Source: Holophagaceae bacterium (GTDB lineage Bacteria; Acidobacteriota; Holophagae; Holophagales; Holophagaceae). From it: DNA of 60,903 bases. The notes under the pieces are model-generated. The model did no database searches, was not told the DNA's origin, and saw only the letters and a list, made by a program, of their open reading frames with translations. How positions within the stretch are numbered: position 1 is the stretch's first letter; the number at the start of each line of letters is the position of its first letter. The stretch covers positions 1-60,903 of the forward strand of contig WRHW01000009.1 in NCBI GenBank assembly GCA_009783055.1. The letters run 5' to 3'. A program made the translations under genes and the position numbers. Shown piece after piece: positions 43,569-52,349 of this stretch.

Positions 43569-45544
43569 TTGACGATAAACCCAGGCAGTGCAGAGTCTGA
43601 GGGGACGATCAAATAGGGCTTAGAATTATTGTCAGAAGCACACAACAGCATCCCGTGGCTCTCTATGCCCATCAGCTTTCGGGGTGCTAGGTTGGCTACC
43701 ACAACTACACTTCTGCCAACTAACTGCTCAGGCTCATAGGCCGTGCCTATACCTCCTACCACAGTGCGTATTTCTAACCCAATATCTACCTTCATCTTTA
43801 TTAGCTTTTCGCTTTTTGGAACCCTTTGGGCTTCAAGTATCTTGCCTACCCTCAGATCTGTTTTCCAGAAAGTGTCGTAATCTGTAGTCTCACGCAATTC
43901 GGGGACATCGAGCCTTGGCTTGTCTGGTTGGGTATTCGCTATTTGGATTGCTTCAATTTCAGACAGTGCAACATCTTTATCGATCCGAGAAAAAAGAGGC
44001 AACGCATCCTTGACTGGGTTTGGGGCAGGGCTTTCTATTGCGAGACCTGCAAAGCGTTGATCTACAACCTTGCCGGAAAGTCCAAGGGATTCCCATAGTA
44101 GTTGGCATATTTGAGGCATCACTGGGGTTGCCAGGACGGCAGTCATCCGTAAAGCGCGATACAACTGTGCTAATACAGTATCCAGCTTGGCGGAGTCGGC
44201 GGAATTGGAGGCATCTTTAGCCAAATTCCAAGGTTGGGATTTTACAATGTAGCCATCCAATGCTCTGAGGGTTGCCCACAGGCTCTCCAATGCGCCGCTA
44301 TAGTTGTTTTGTTCCATTTTTTCCAGATAGTCAGTGGCTGTATTGGAAATCATGTCTTTAATTTCATTGTCTGATTCATCCCAAACATTCGGTATAGGCA
44401 CAACACCTGCCCGATATTTGTGGAGCATACTAATAGATCTGCTGGCCAAATTTCCAAGGCCATTTGCCAGGTCAGCATTTAAGCGTTCAATAAAGCTTTC
44501 AAAGGTAAAACTGCGGTCATGGCCTAACTGCATGTCGCGTATCAAATAAAATCTTGCGGCATCAACGCCAAAGTGCAGTAATTCCTTTGGCCTCACAATA
44601 TTGCCCAGCGACTTGCTAATCTTTGTCTCTCCCATCAGCCACCAACCATGGGTCAGGATGGTTTGGGGCAGTTGTTGGCGTATGCGGTCTGGCAACTCAC
44701 CATTTAGGTCGTCGCCCTCCTCCCTGAACATCGACATGAGAAAGGCAGGCCAGTAAATAGCATGAAATCGAAGTATGTCTTTGCCAATCACTTGTATCTG
44801 TGGAGGCCAATGGCCCTCCTTACACGCGCTCATGTAGCTGAGCAGAGCATCGAACCACACATAGACCACATGTTTTTCATCATCCGGAATTGGGATGCCC
44901 CAGGTAATTGATGTCCGGCTGATAGATAGGTCTTGCAGATGACCACGCTCGCCATTTGGAGCAACAAACCGCTTTACTTCATTTAGGCGAAATTCTGGCC
45001 TGACAAATTCGGGGTATCTGTCAAAAAGTTGAATCAACCAGTTTTCATAGGCAGATAGCCTGAAGAAATAACTCTCCTCTTTGAGTGTGGTTAGCGTATG
45101 TCCAAGACCCTGAGCCTGCAACTCTTTTACTTGGGTTTCGGTGACAAACGCTTCATCTGAAAGGCTGTATAACCCCTCATACTCTGCCTTATAAATGTCG
45201 CCCTTGGCAGATAGCTCTTTATACCGTTGCTGGACTAGCTCTTTGTGGGCTTGGTGTGTAGTTCGGACAAAATAGTCTTGTGTAAGCCCCATTTGTTGCC
45301 AAAGGTTTTCAAAATTGGGTGCCACCTCATCTACTAGCTGTTGCGGAGTTATTCCCCTATCAGAGGCCGCCCTCTCAATCTTTTGTCCATGTTCGTCAGT
45401 GCCTGTCAAAAAAAACACATCCTCGCCCAACATTCTGTGGTGGCGCGCCAATACATCCACCAGAATAGTGGTGTACGTGTGTCCAATGTGCGGACGGTCA
45501 TTAACGTAGTACATCGGAGTAGTAATAAAAAATCGCTTAGGCAC
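43565..45544 (-). CDS. metG: Methionyl-tRNA synthetase with C-terminal tRNA-binding domain
   Basis: The start is GTG 45544 (PKRFFITTPMYYVND follows), four bases after AAGGAGG. The upstream ATG frame would read through the R1 repeat. The 659-residue enzyme has the class I HIGH motif in RPHIGHTYTT, WGIPIPDDEKHVVYVWFDALLSY in outline and KMSKS as KISKS (GETKISKSLGNIV). The short zinc-free knuckle is of the type 2 MetRS. The C-terminal Trbp111-like domain is present (DLRVGKILEAQRVPKSEKLIKMKVDIG in outline). It charges both initiator and elongator Met-tRNA. It is the first gene of an operon. Confidence 0.95.
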   Translation of the reverse strand: MPKRFFITTPMYYVNDRPHIGHTYTTILVDVLARHHRMLGEDVFFLTGTDEHGQKIERAASDRGITPQQLVDEVAPNFENLWQQMGLTQDYFVRTTHQAHKELVQQRYKELSAKGDIYKAEYEGLYSLSDEAFVTETQVKELQAQGLGHTLTTLKEESYFFRLSAYENWLIQLFDRYPEFVRPEFRLNEVKRFVAPNGERGHLQDLSISRTSITWGIPIPDDEKHVVYVWFDALLSYMSACKEGHWPPQIQVIGKDILRFHAIYWPAFLMSMFREEGDDLNGELPDRIRQQLPQTILTHGWWLMGETKISKSLGNIVRPKELLHFGVDAARFYLIRDMQLGHDRSFTFESFIERLNADLANGLGNLASRSISMLHKYRAGVVPIPNVWDESDNEIKDMISNTATDYLEKMEQNNYSGALESLWATLRALDGYIVKSQPWNLAKDASNSADSAKLDTVLAQLYRALRMTAVLATPVMPQICQLLWESLGLSGKVVDQRFAGLAIESPAPNPVKDALPLFSRIDKDVALSEIEAIQIANTQPDKPRLDVPELRETTDYDTFWKTDLRVGKILEAQRVPKSEKLIKMKVDIGLEIRTVVGGIGTAYEPEQLVGRSVVVVANLAPRKLMGIESHGMLLCASDNNSKPYLIVPSDSALPGFIVK

Positions 45545-45564
45545 AGAACCTCCTTGATAATAGT

Positions 45565-45604
45565 TTATAGCAAGTTGCACACATACGGTCGCAACTTGGT
45601 ATAA
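45565..45604. repeat. R1 palindrome
   Basis: TTATAGCAAGTTGC-ACACATACGGTC-GCAACTTGGTATAA is directly upstream of metG (minus strand), between its ribosome binding site and the MNT gene stop. It is likely inside the metG leader or promoter region. Confidence 0.8.
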
Positions 45605-45623
45605 CCCACTATAAAAAATCTTT

Positions 45624-45940
45624 TTACTGAAGTATTTCTTTGCCTGTGCGGAGAATCTCTTTTACAAAAGGGTTGTCATTTTCGAGTTCAGAGGTCTCAA
45701 AGACAATTGGCTCTATATCAACAGCCTTGTAGCCTTCCGTCAACCAAAACAAGTCTTTCAGAATATCGATGCGCCTCTTTTCACCGTAGCTATTGATGAA
45801 AAAACAGATGTCAATATCGCTATGCTTGTCAGCGGTGCCTTTGGCGTAAGAACCGTACAGCACAGCTTTGTCAACGGGATAGGCGTGTCGCCAGCATATC
45901 GTCTACAAATCTGGGTTACGGCTTCGATGTCAACAGCCAT
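45624..45940 (-). pseudogene. MNT-type nucleotidyltransferase (antitoxin) with a frameshift
   Basis: Reading from ATG 45940 (ribosome binding site AGAGG) gives MAVDIEAVTQICRRYAGDTPIP. The frame must then shift by one base, near 45881-45889, to continue VDKAVLYGSYAKGTADKHSDIDICFFIN. The latter carries the minimal nucleotidyltransferase signature GS-x(9)-D-x-D. One lost C in a short C-run (ATCCCG for ATCCCCG) would explain it. MNT proteins are antitoxins that AMPylate a partner HEPN toxin. The remainder of the domain to 45624 is intact. A sequencing error cannot be excluded. Confidence 0.75.
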
Positions 45941-46082
45941 GCGAACACCTCTTTTGTTTGGGTGTAGAGTGCCTTTTGCCTCTGATTCTGTGTTCCGATA
46001 CCGAGTTGCAATCAAAGCATTGTAACTTGGTATGAGCAACCTTAAGCCAATGTTCAAATTTCTCTTCAGAGCTCATCGCCAT
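45930..46082 (-). pseudogene. HEPN toxin remnant interrupted by an R1 repeat
   Basis: From ATG 46082 (preceded by GAGG) the frame reads MAMSSEEKFEHWLKVAH, the usual beginning of HEPN proteins that accompany MNT genes. At that point an R1 palindrome (45998-46033) begins. Beyond it the frame stays open for about 30 non-HEPN codons and stops over the MNT start (45930-45932). The conserved HEPN R-x(4)-H region and most of the gene are missing. The toxin is therefore dead. Confidence 0.6.
45998..46033. repeat. R1 palindrome inside the HEPN remnant
   Basis: ATACCGAGTTGC-AATCAAAGCATT-GTAACTTGGTAT. This is the only R1 copy here that lies within a recognisable protein-coding remnant, which argues for movement or insertion of the element rather than intergenic origin. 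Confidence 0.75.
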
Positions 46083-46140
46083 AACGACCTCATTTTACAC
46101 TATTTCGTCATAGAGTGAGGGTATGGCATTCCCTACACCC

Positions 46141-46168
46141 AAAAAAGCCCCTCGCGGGGCTTTTTTTT
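46141..46168. terminator. Rho-independent terminator, usable on both strands
   Basis: AAAAAAGCCCC-TCGC-GGGGCTTTTTTTT is a GC-rich stem flanked by an A-run and a T-run. On the minus strand it terminates the 1682-residue lipoprotein gene (118 bases after its stop), protecting the downstream MNT remnant. On the plus strand no gene ends here. Confidence 0.9.
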
Positions 46169-46195
46169 GGATGTAGGTAGACAACGTGGATTTAC

Positions 46196-46391
46196 ACAGT
46201 GATCTTGATTACTACCGGTTTGCTTTTTAATCCAGAAGCATCATCCTCTTCAAAGTGCACGGTTGTTTCTATGGTAGCTCCAATAATCAAACTACAGTTA
46301 TCTTGATCACAAACGGCTTGCTTTTTAATCCAGAAGCATCATCCTTTTCAAAGTGCACGGTTATTTCTATAGTAGCTCCAATATTCAAACT
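46196..46391. repeat. 98-bp tandem duplication at the 3' end of the giant lipoprotein gene
   Basis: The unit 46294-46391 (last 98 bases of shared sequence, including the gene end) is repeated at 46196-46293 with nine differences. The outer copy, read on the minus strand, still encodes GATIETTVHFEEDDASGLKS and ends in its own TAA. Because 98 is not a multiple of three, the junction shifts the frame and makes the TGA stop at 46287. Confidence 0.9.
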
Positions 46392-49300
46392 ACCGGGTTT
46401 CCCTGACTTAACTTCCGGGTTCGTCATCAAGCGTCCGTTTCCTGAGTTTACCAATCGTAGATTCGTAGTAATATCAGCTATGGCTTCGGCTTCATCAGCA
46501 TACTCAGGACCTGGCGGATTCTGCCACCCAGTAACCTTGGTGACTTTTGCAACGAACTTATAACCATCAGGAGGGTTACGCCCTGCCATCTCAAGCCAAG
46601 GACTGACAAGGGAAAACCCTGTTGGGCTAACACCGAGTGGGACTGAAGCGTATATAGCTGACCCAGCTACTGTGATATCTGTTTCTAAACCATCTATGTC
46701 CAGTGTGGTGTTTGCATTCAGATCCATAAAGGTCACTTTTACTACTGTCTTGGTTGTAGTAGGCTGAGTGTCAACCCCATCATCCACAACCGGATTTGTG
46801 GCAAGCCACATGACATCCCCGTGCTCAAGAGTGGGAGTAGAAATGAAGGCTACATTCAAGGTATTGGGTTCATGAGGAGTTCCAGTAACAGTACCAGATG
46901 ACCCCGTTCCCCAAGGAATTGTAAGTGCGGCGGTGGTGTACGCATTCCAAAGGCCATAGCTCACGTCGTCAAGGTCGCCGATGGGCAAATTTCCTGCCCT
47001 AACAGTCTTCGCCGTAACATTCGTAAGGAGTCCGGTACTTTGGTTGGTAAAGATATCTGTTCCAGCCAAAGAAAACCCCGGTATAGCAACTGTAGCCTCG
47101 GCAGGGCTCCATTCGATGTAGCTATCCCCATGGACCCATCCCATCTCCTGTACGCCGGTGTTGGTGAAGTCTATCTTGGTGGTTATAGTTTCTGTCCAGG
47201 TGGCGGGTAGGGCCTGCATGAATGGTGTGTCGTTAAAGTCAATCATGCCATCGCCTTCACCGTATCGTACGGTGCGTATTCGCGCTACTGCCTCTCCAGT
47301 TCCGCTACCGAGGCTTACAACCCAGGTGTTGGGGATGGGGAATTTTTCTACATCAGGGGCTACAAATACTTTGAAGGCTGGTGTTGGGTTGGTAGCGTCC
47401 GCAAGCGGGTTTACACCTGCTGGCACCTTAAAGAATTCAATGATGTTGCCGGAGAATTTTTCCATTTCTTCTGGATTTTGGGGATCTCTGGGGTTTTTCC
47501 AGCTTAGGTAAACCTTGCTGTCATCACCCACCTTTATGCCATGGGCCTGGATGGTTTTTGTTATTTCAGTACCAGTTGGGCCAAATTTTCCTTTATGGGT
47601 CTCGTCGTGGGTCGCTCCAAAGGTAATATTGCCTGGGCGGTAAAGGATATCGTCCTTGTAATAATTTGAAACTGGCAATTCAACCACTGTAGTGGCAGAG
47701 GGAAGTATCTTGCCCGTAATTTCTAGGTTTGTTACAGGCTGGAGATTCAGGGCAATGCCACTGGTGGTATCAGTGGTTATAAGACCCATAGTACCCGTAA
47801 GGCCAGTGCCATCCGAATATTCAGTTATTGTTGAATCGGTAGAGTATTTGACTACGTAGCTGACCACAGGGGTTTTCTTCCAGTTACTGTGCCAAGCACC
47901 TGGTGCTGGGATGTCTATTGAACCTAGGTTGAGTTCACCACCAAAGGGGCGATGATCTTTTTTGTTGAGGTTGCCAAATTCCAGATAAACCGGCACACCG
48001 TGATGGTTTTCGACCGCCCCAAGCTCCGTGCCGTTTACGTATGCCAACACTTGCAGGGTTTCGTCTACACCGAATAGATAGTTTCTGTATTTGTTGCTTG
48101 TCTCCGAATTGGGATCAAGTGCTGATTCTGTACTATTGAAGGTAATAAGAGTGTTTAGCGCGTCTCTAAAGGTTCTGCGGTCGATATTGGCATTAAATTT
48201 TTTATCGCTATCCCCAGCAACATTCATCTTGATGTTGCGCGATGCACCTGATAGGTCTGTCACGTCGATTTCGTCTTCGGCACTGTTTGCGATGCCGGTG
48301 GCCGCCATCGTCCAATAGGAGAAAACGTGCTCTGTATCCAATAGGCCATTCTCTGGCTTAAATTTGGAGAAAGATTCTTCTTTTGCCATTCTGGTAAGAA
48401 CAATGTTGTCATCCGTTGTCATGGCGTATGGCAACGCTCCGGCAAAATCAAAAACCATGAAGGTGCCAGTTTCATCGCCGTAGTAGGGGTAGGCGGATGG
48501 GTTCAATTTACCAAGAATGGGTGTACTTCCAAATAACTGCCTGAGGTGCCAATAATCCTCAATGGGATATCTGTTTTCTTCTTTTGCGGGCAATGTTGTC
48601 TCTAAGGTAAAGAAGGCTGACTGGCCAATGCTTGGGAAGGCCACCTGTATGGCATCAGAAACCGTCTCGAATGTCAGGTCTTTATCAGATTTGGTCATAT
48701 AGGTTAGAGGGCTTCCTGAAAGCGATGTTAGGGTGTCCAACCCAAAATCGTAGTATTGTGCGCCTAGGGATGGATCAGTCATTCCAGCAATATTGCCAGA
48801 ACCAACATAAGTGGTGAGGTCAGGCTCGGTAGAACTAATGTAGGCATATGCCATCAGGTTGCCACCCTTGCCATCCACCCAGGTTGTGGCAGGCAAGATA
48901 AGGTTGCCTCTTCGGGTAGCAGGGCCTATTACCGGCGCAGTAATATCCTTTCCATCAAGGTAGCCTTTATACCCACCCGAAATTAGGTATCTGTCTGGCA
49001 CGTCGGCGGCTTCCCATGAATCGTCTTCATGTCTTGGAGTAAACCACAATTTTTCACCTAATTCAGACCTATAAAGGCCCTTTTTCTCGTGGAATGCGTC
49101 GACTTCAAGGTTTGCCCAACGGAATAAATCTACGGGCCTGTCGGCTGTGGTTTCTGTTTCACCGTTGCGATAGATTACTTTGCTGATGGGTTCGCCTTTG
49201 AGATTACCGGAAACTGTACCCTTCATCTGCAATGGCTGGGCGTATGCTCCGTATTGATCCCATGCTCGGATTTCAAATAAATATTCCTGGCGAGCCTGAC

Positions 49301-51335
49301 TTGCGATGGGTGTCCACTTGAACATAAAGTTATTTGGCTTACCGTCAGTCACTTGGCCTACAGGAGCGTTAAAGGGTATTAATATTTGGCTGTTTGTTGT
49401 CTCCATGTAAACATCGTAATCAAATCTATGGGATACCTTGAGGCGGGCTGGGGTATTACTCCATTCAATTTTCCAAGTACTCTCTACCCCCTCGGTTGGT
49501 CTGCGGTCTATCCAAGTACTTTCAATGCTATCAGACCAAAGCCAATTTTCATCCTGCAATGTGTTGCCATCAAGCACCGGTGGTTCATTTGCAACGAAGG
49601 GAACCTCAAAATCGTAATCAAATTCGTTGGCTAAATCTTTGACTGTATATCTAAAAACAAGTTTGCCTTCTCCTGATGCACCACCAGTTAAGGTGTAGGT
49701 TTCACCATTAGTACCTCCGTATTTCATTCCGACCATTGGATTATTGTTAAATTTGATGGTGTTGTTCCATTTTGCGGATGTGCCACCTAACGGCTGGTCT
49801 ACTGATGGGTCTTGTGGAGCAATATCAAGCTTGTCCTTCATGTTATGGTCTGTATCCTTTGGATCGGTGTCTACCCAAACACCCTTGAGGGATAGGGTGA
49901 CTCGATCTTTTGGCCAGTCGACATCAGTGATTGTGCGTTCAAATGTAATCGTAGAACTCAGTGGCATGGATTTTTCATTTGCCACAAGCACGATGAAATC
50001 TTTATCTGTTATTGGGTTATTTTCCCCTTCCCATGGGAGTGGGCCACCATCATTTATTATTGTGACAATACTGTCCTTGGTGGTGGTTGTAGTGACCACT
50101 GGGGCCGTGTTTGCTTTCACATCAAATTGGAACGTCTGGTAGTCTGTGGCGATGTTACCATCCACATCCAGGAAACCCACTTCAACCCCAAAGTTTATAG
50201 GTCCAGCCACATTTGGTGCTACAAATACTCCTTCACCATACGAATATGTCCTATCTATTGGATGGGTTGGTGCTACCGTCCATCTCCAGGTTTCGTAGGA
50301 CGCATTGGCATTTGCTGGGGGCTTTTCATCTTCGCTAAAAACATCCTTTGAAACGTACTGTGTTTTAATCCAGCCCCAATTCGCAGGGCTAGCACTCGCC
50401 TTATCACCCACAACACCAGTCCCATTGTCGAGCTTCCATATCTTAGGTTGGTTGGCAAAGTTTAGGGGTTCATCGTCCTGGGCATAGAACTGTATAGTTT
50501 CGGGAATGCCAGCAGTGATTTTATGTGAAGTGGGATGAGGCAACTTAGATTTATCAATTTTTGGTATTGATGGGTAGGATGGAGGCTCATCTGAACCATC
50601 CACATTGGGGCCCAAATTTACGGTAATTGTATAGGAGGGATTACCAACCAAATAACTATCTTGCCATTGCAGTGCATTTACGGTGAGTTGGTAGTCACCA
50701 AAATCTGATGTCGTAAGCGTGCTGGGGGCGGCTATTTTTAGGGTGCCATCTAAGTCGATGGAAGCAGAACCCTTTGTGGTAAAGTCTTTGGCGTTGGCAT
50801 TATCTTTTGCTACAGGAGTAATCCAGAGAAGAGTATCGGGGTTAAACCCAGACATTGCAACAGACATTGGTAGCGAGATAGGAACAGTTGCGCCTGGCTT
50901 AATATTTACCTTATTACCATCTGTAATGCTAGATGGATAAATCGGTGCCGGCGTTTGGGCGACAGTGATATAGAGGGTGGCATCGTTTGACCACATGCCG
51001 TCTGCATTTCTAGCGGCAACTTTGATTTCATCTGTCAGGGCTGTTTCTGGAGCTTTGTAATTCCACTCATTGCCACCGAAAGTAATTGATGTAACTTCCC
51101 CAAACTTGGCAGAGGCTCTGTACTCGGTTGCTCCCGTCACGTTGGAAGCTTTTATCATGTAATAGTGGTTTGTAAAACCATTATCTGAACCTGATTTGCC
51201 TGTTGGACCAGTTACGGTTGGCGTTCGCGGGGCGATACTGTGTTCTTCTTTATTGCCCCCACCACAGGCAAGACTCAGAGCCAAGCCAGTAATTGTTGCT
51301 ATTCCAGCGACTTGGCCAAAAATACGATGTGACAT
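46287..51335 (-). CDS. Giant surface or periplasmic lipoprotein (1682 residues), unknown function
   Basis: The signal peptide GQVAGIATITGLALSLAC ends in a lipobox with the lipid-accepting Cys at about residue 24, followed by GGGNKEEHS. This is the only Cys I find in the chain. The body is beta-rich and Gly/Thr/Asp/Trp-rich with Ig- or cadherin-like phrases (ANTAPVVTTTTTKDS, VANEPPVLDGN, YTITVNLGPNVDGS) at domain borders, so a string of beta-sandwich domains is likely. From residue 1100 on there are Fn3-like passages (VYLSWKNPRDP). No catalytic motif is recognised. It is monocistronic: a 444-base gap lies upstream and a strong terminator downstream. It could be an adhesin or scaffold (inference). 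The C-terminal end was altered by a 98-bp duplication. Confidence 0.85.
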   Translation of the reverse strand: MSHRIFGQVAGIATITGLALSLACGGGNKEEHSIAPRTPTVTGPTGKSGSDNGFTNHYYMIKASNVTGATEYRASAKFGEVTSITFGGNEWNYKAPETALTDEIKVAARNADGMWSNDATLYITVAQTPAPIYPSSITDGNKVNIKPGATVPISLPMSVAMSGFNPDTLLWITPVAKDNANAKDFTTKGSASIDLDGTLKIAAPSTLTTSDFGDYQLTVNALQWQDSYLVGNPSYTITVNLGPNVDGSDEPPSYPSIPKIDKSKLPHPTSHKITAGIPETIQFYAQDDEPLNFANQPKIWKLDNGTGVVGDKASASPANWGWIKTQYVSKDVFSEDEKPPANANASYETWRWTVAPTHPIDRTYSYGEGVFVAPNVAGPINFGVEVGFLDVDGNIATDYQTFQFDVKANTAPVVTTTTTKDSIVTIINDGGPLPWEGENNPITDKDFIVLVANEKSMPLSSTITFERTITDVDWPKDRVTLSLKGVWVDTDPKDTDHNMKDKLDIAPQDPSVDQPLGGTSAKWNNTIKFNNNPMVGMKYGGTNGETYTLTGGASGEGKLVFRYTVKDLANEFDYDFEVPFVANEPPVLDGNTLQDENWLWSDSIESTWIDRRPTEGVESTWKIEWSNTPARLKVSHRFDYDVYMETTNSQILIPFNAPVGQVTDGKPNNFMFKWTPIASQARQEYLFEIRAWDQYGAYAQPLQMKGTVSGNLKGEPISKVIYRNGETETTADRPVDLFRWANLEVDAFHEKKGLYRSELGEKLWFTPRHEDDSWEAADVPDRYLISGGYKGYLDGKDITAPVIGPATRRGNLILPATTWVDGKGGNLMAYAYISSTEPDLTTYVGSGNIAGMTDPSLGAQYYDFGLDTLTSLSGSPLTYMTKSDKDLTFETVSDAIQVAFPSIGQSAFFTLETTLPAKEENRYPIEDYWHLRQLFGSTPILGKLNPSAYPYYGDETGTFMVFDFAGALPYAMTTDDNIVLTRMAKEESFSKFKPENGLLDTEHVFSYWTMAATGIANSAEDEIDVTDLSGASRNIKMNVAGDSDKKFNANIDRRTFRDALNTLITFNSTESALDPNSETSNKYRNYLFGVDETLQVLAYVNGTELGAVENHHGVPVYLEFGNLNKKDHRPFGGELNLGSIDIPAPGAWHSNWKKTPVVSYVVKYSTDSTITEYSDGTGLTGTMGLITTDTTSGIALNLQPVTNLEITGKILPSATTVVELPVSNYYKDDILYRPGNITFGATHDETHKGKFGPTGTEITKTIQAHGIKVGDDSKVYLSWKNPRDPQNPEEMEKFSGNIIEFFKVPAGVNPLADATNPTPAFKVFVAPDVEKFPIPNTWVVSLGSGTGEAVARIRTVRYGEGDGMIDFNDTPFMQALPATWTETITTKIDFTNTGVQEMGWVHGDSYIEWSPAEATVAIPGFSLAGTDIFTNQSTGLLTNVTAKTVRAGNLPIGDLDDVSYGLWNAYTTAALTIPWGTGSSGTVTGTPHEPNTLNVAFISTPTLEHGDVMWLATNPVVDDGVDTQPTTTKTVVKVTFMDLNANTTLDIDGLETDITVAGSAIYASVPLGVSPTGFSLVSPWLEMAGRNPPDGYKFVAKVTKVTGWQNPPGPEYADEAEAIADITTNLRLVNSGNGRLMTNPEVKSGKPGSLNIGATIEITVHFEKDDASGLKSKPFVIKITVV

Positions 51336-51779
51336 ACTGCCTCCATTAAAGGAATTTTGGAGAGGTTATTGGTTGTACCTTCTCATAGTTAATAAACTCA
51401 ATTGGTTCATAGAAAAAAACTGTTTGGGAGTTGAAAGCTGAAATCTACTGGGATATGAAGCTATAAGTTGGGTATTAGCTACACTTAGCCCCCTACCCCT
51501 CTCTGAATATGTGTATTTCACACCTGTTCTCATACAAAAATCCTTACAAATAGGTAAAATATTACCTAGCGGCCTCCATAGAAGCCTCCAACTTATATAT
51601 GCAACAATTGAGCCACAGGTTTTATAGAATATTTTCCAAAATCCTGTAAGTATAGTGTTTTCCTAAGTTTACGTTTTTTGCAATCTAGACATTTTTGGCC
51701 TTATGAGGGCTATAATGTTTAGCTATTGACCTAAAATGTCATATTTGTGACAAATATTAGCCCAATTTTCCCTGCACTT
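51336..51779. other. Intergenic region upstream of the giant lipoprotein, no gene seen
   Basis: These 444 bases are AT-rich. They contain no R1 or R2 repeat and no credible reading frame. A small inverted pair TAGGTAAAATATTACCTA (51551-51568) is a perfect palindrome-like site, GGTAA/TTACC. It lies about 220 bases upstream of the lipoprotein start and could be an operator. The rest shows nothing I can name. Confidence 0.45.
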
Positions 51780-52259
51780 CTATCGGACACCCCCACCACT
51801 CGAAAACCTCTTCCGGTTAAAAAATTCCTGCAACATACTACTACATTCAGTTTCCATCAGCCCCCCTACAAAATCTATTTGGTGGTTTAGTCGGGCTTTA
51901 TGCAGTAATTCAAAGTGCTTGGTGACTCCTACCTTGGAATCTTCTGCACCATAGATAACTTTATCGACCCTTGCATGGATAAGGGCACCAAAGCACATTA
52001 GGCACGGCTCTAAAGTAACGTACATAGTAGTGCCATGGGGCATCCGATAGTTTTTGATCCAATTGCCGGCACTTTGCAATGCCTTTATCTCTGCATGGGC
52101 AGATGGATCATTACTCCCAATGGGACAGTTGTGGCCGCGCCCTAATAGTAGGCCATCTGAAACTATTATTGCCCCTATAGGTACTTCGCCCTCGCGCTCG
52201 GCCTTATAAGCCTCGTCGAGAGCCATATTCATAAAGTAAAGATCGTCACCTGTCCACAT
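51780..52259 (-). CDS. tadA: tRNA-specific adenosine deaminase
   Basis: The 159-residue protein has the cytidine-deaminase-fold zinc motif HAEIKAL (catalytic Glu) and PCLMCFGAL, with the TadA pattern MNMALDEAYKAEREGEVPIGAIIV given in outline and IHARVDKVIYGA. It converts A34 to inosine in tRNA-Arg(ACG). It is on the same strand as the tricorn gene but separated from it by a hairpin terminator, so it probably has its own promoter. Confidence 0.94.
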   Translation of the reverse strand: MWTGDDLYFMNMALDEAYKAEREGEVPIGAIIVSDGLLLGRGHNCPIGSNDPSAHAEIKALQSAGNWIKNYRMPHGTTMYVTLEPCLMCFGALIHARVDKVIYGAEDSKVGVTKHFELLHKARLNHQIDFVGGLMETECSSMLQEFFNRKRFSSGGGVR

Positions 52260-52294
52260 GCTTGTTTGCTACAGTCTTGAATTACTCGACAAAA

Positions 52295-52328
52295 CGCCAG
52301 TGTGCAACCTTTTGACTGCACACTGGCG
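52295..52328 (-). terminator. Hairpin terminator after the tricorn protease gene
   Basis: Perfect twelve-base arms CGCCAGTGTGCA / TGCACACTGGCG enclose a ten-base loop, followed on the minus strand by TTTTG. It starts 22 bases after the tricorn gene stop and ends about 36 bases before tadA. Confidence 0.7.
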
Positions 52329-52349
52329 CAAAACCACTGCTATAAGTGC

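Noticed and set aside
46196-46391. Two-copy repeat considered as a possible CRISPR or protein-repeat array
   Set aside because: There are only two adjacent units with no spacer, and they are copies of a gene 3' end.
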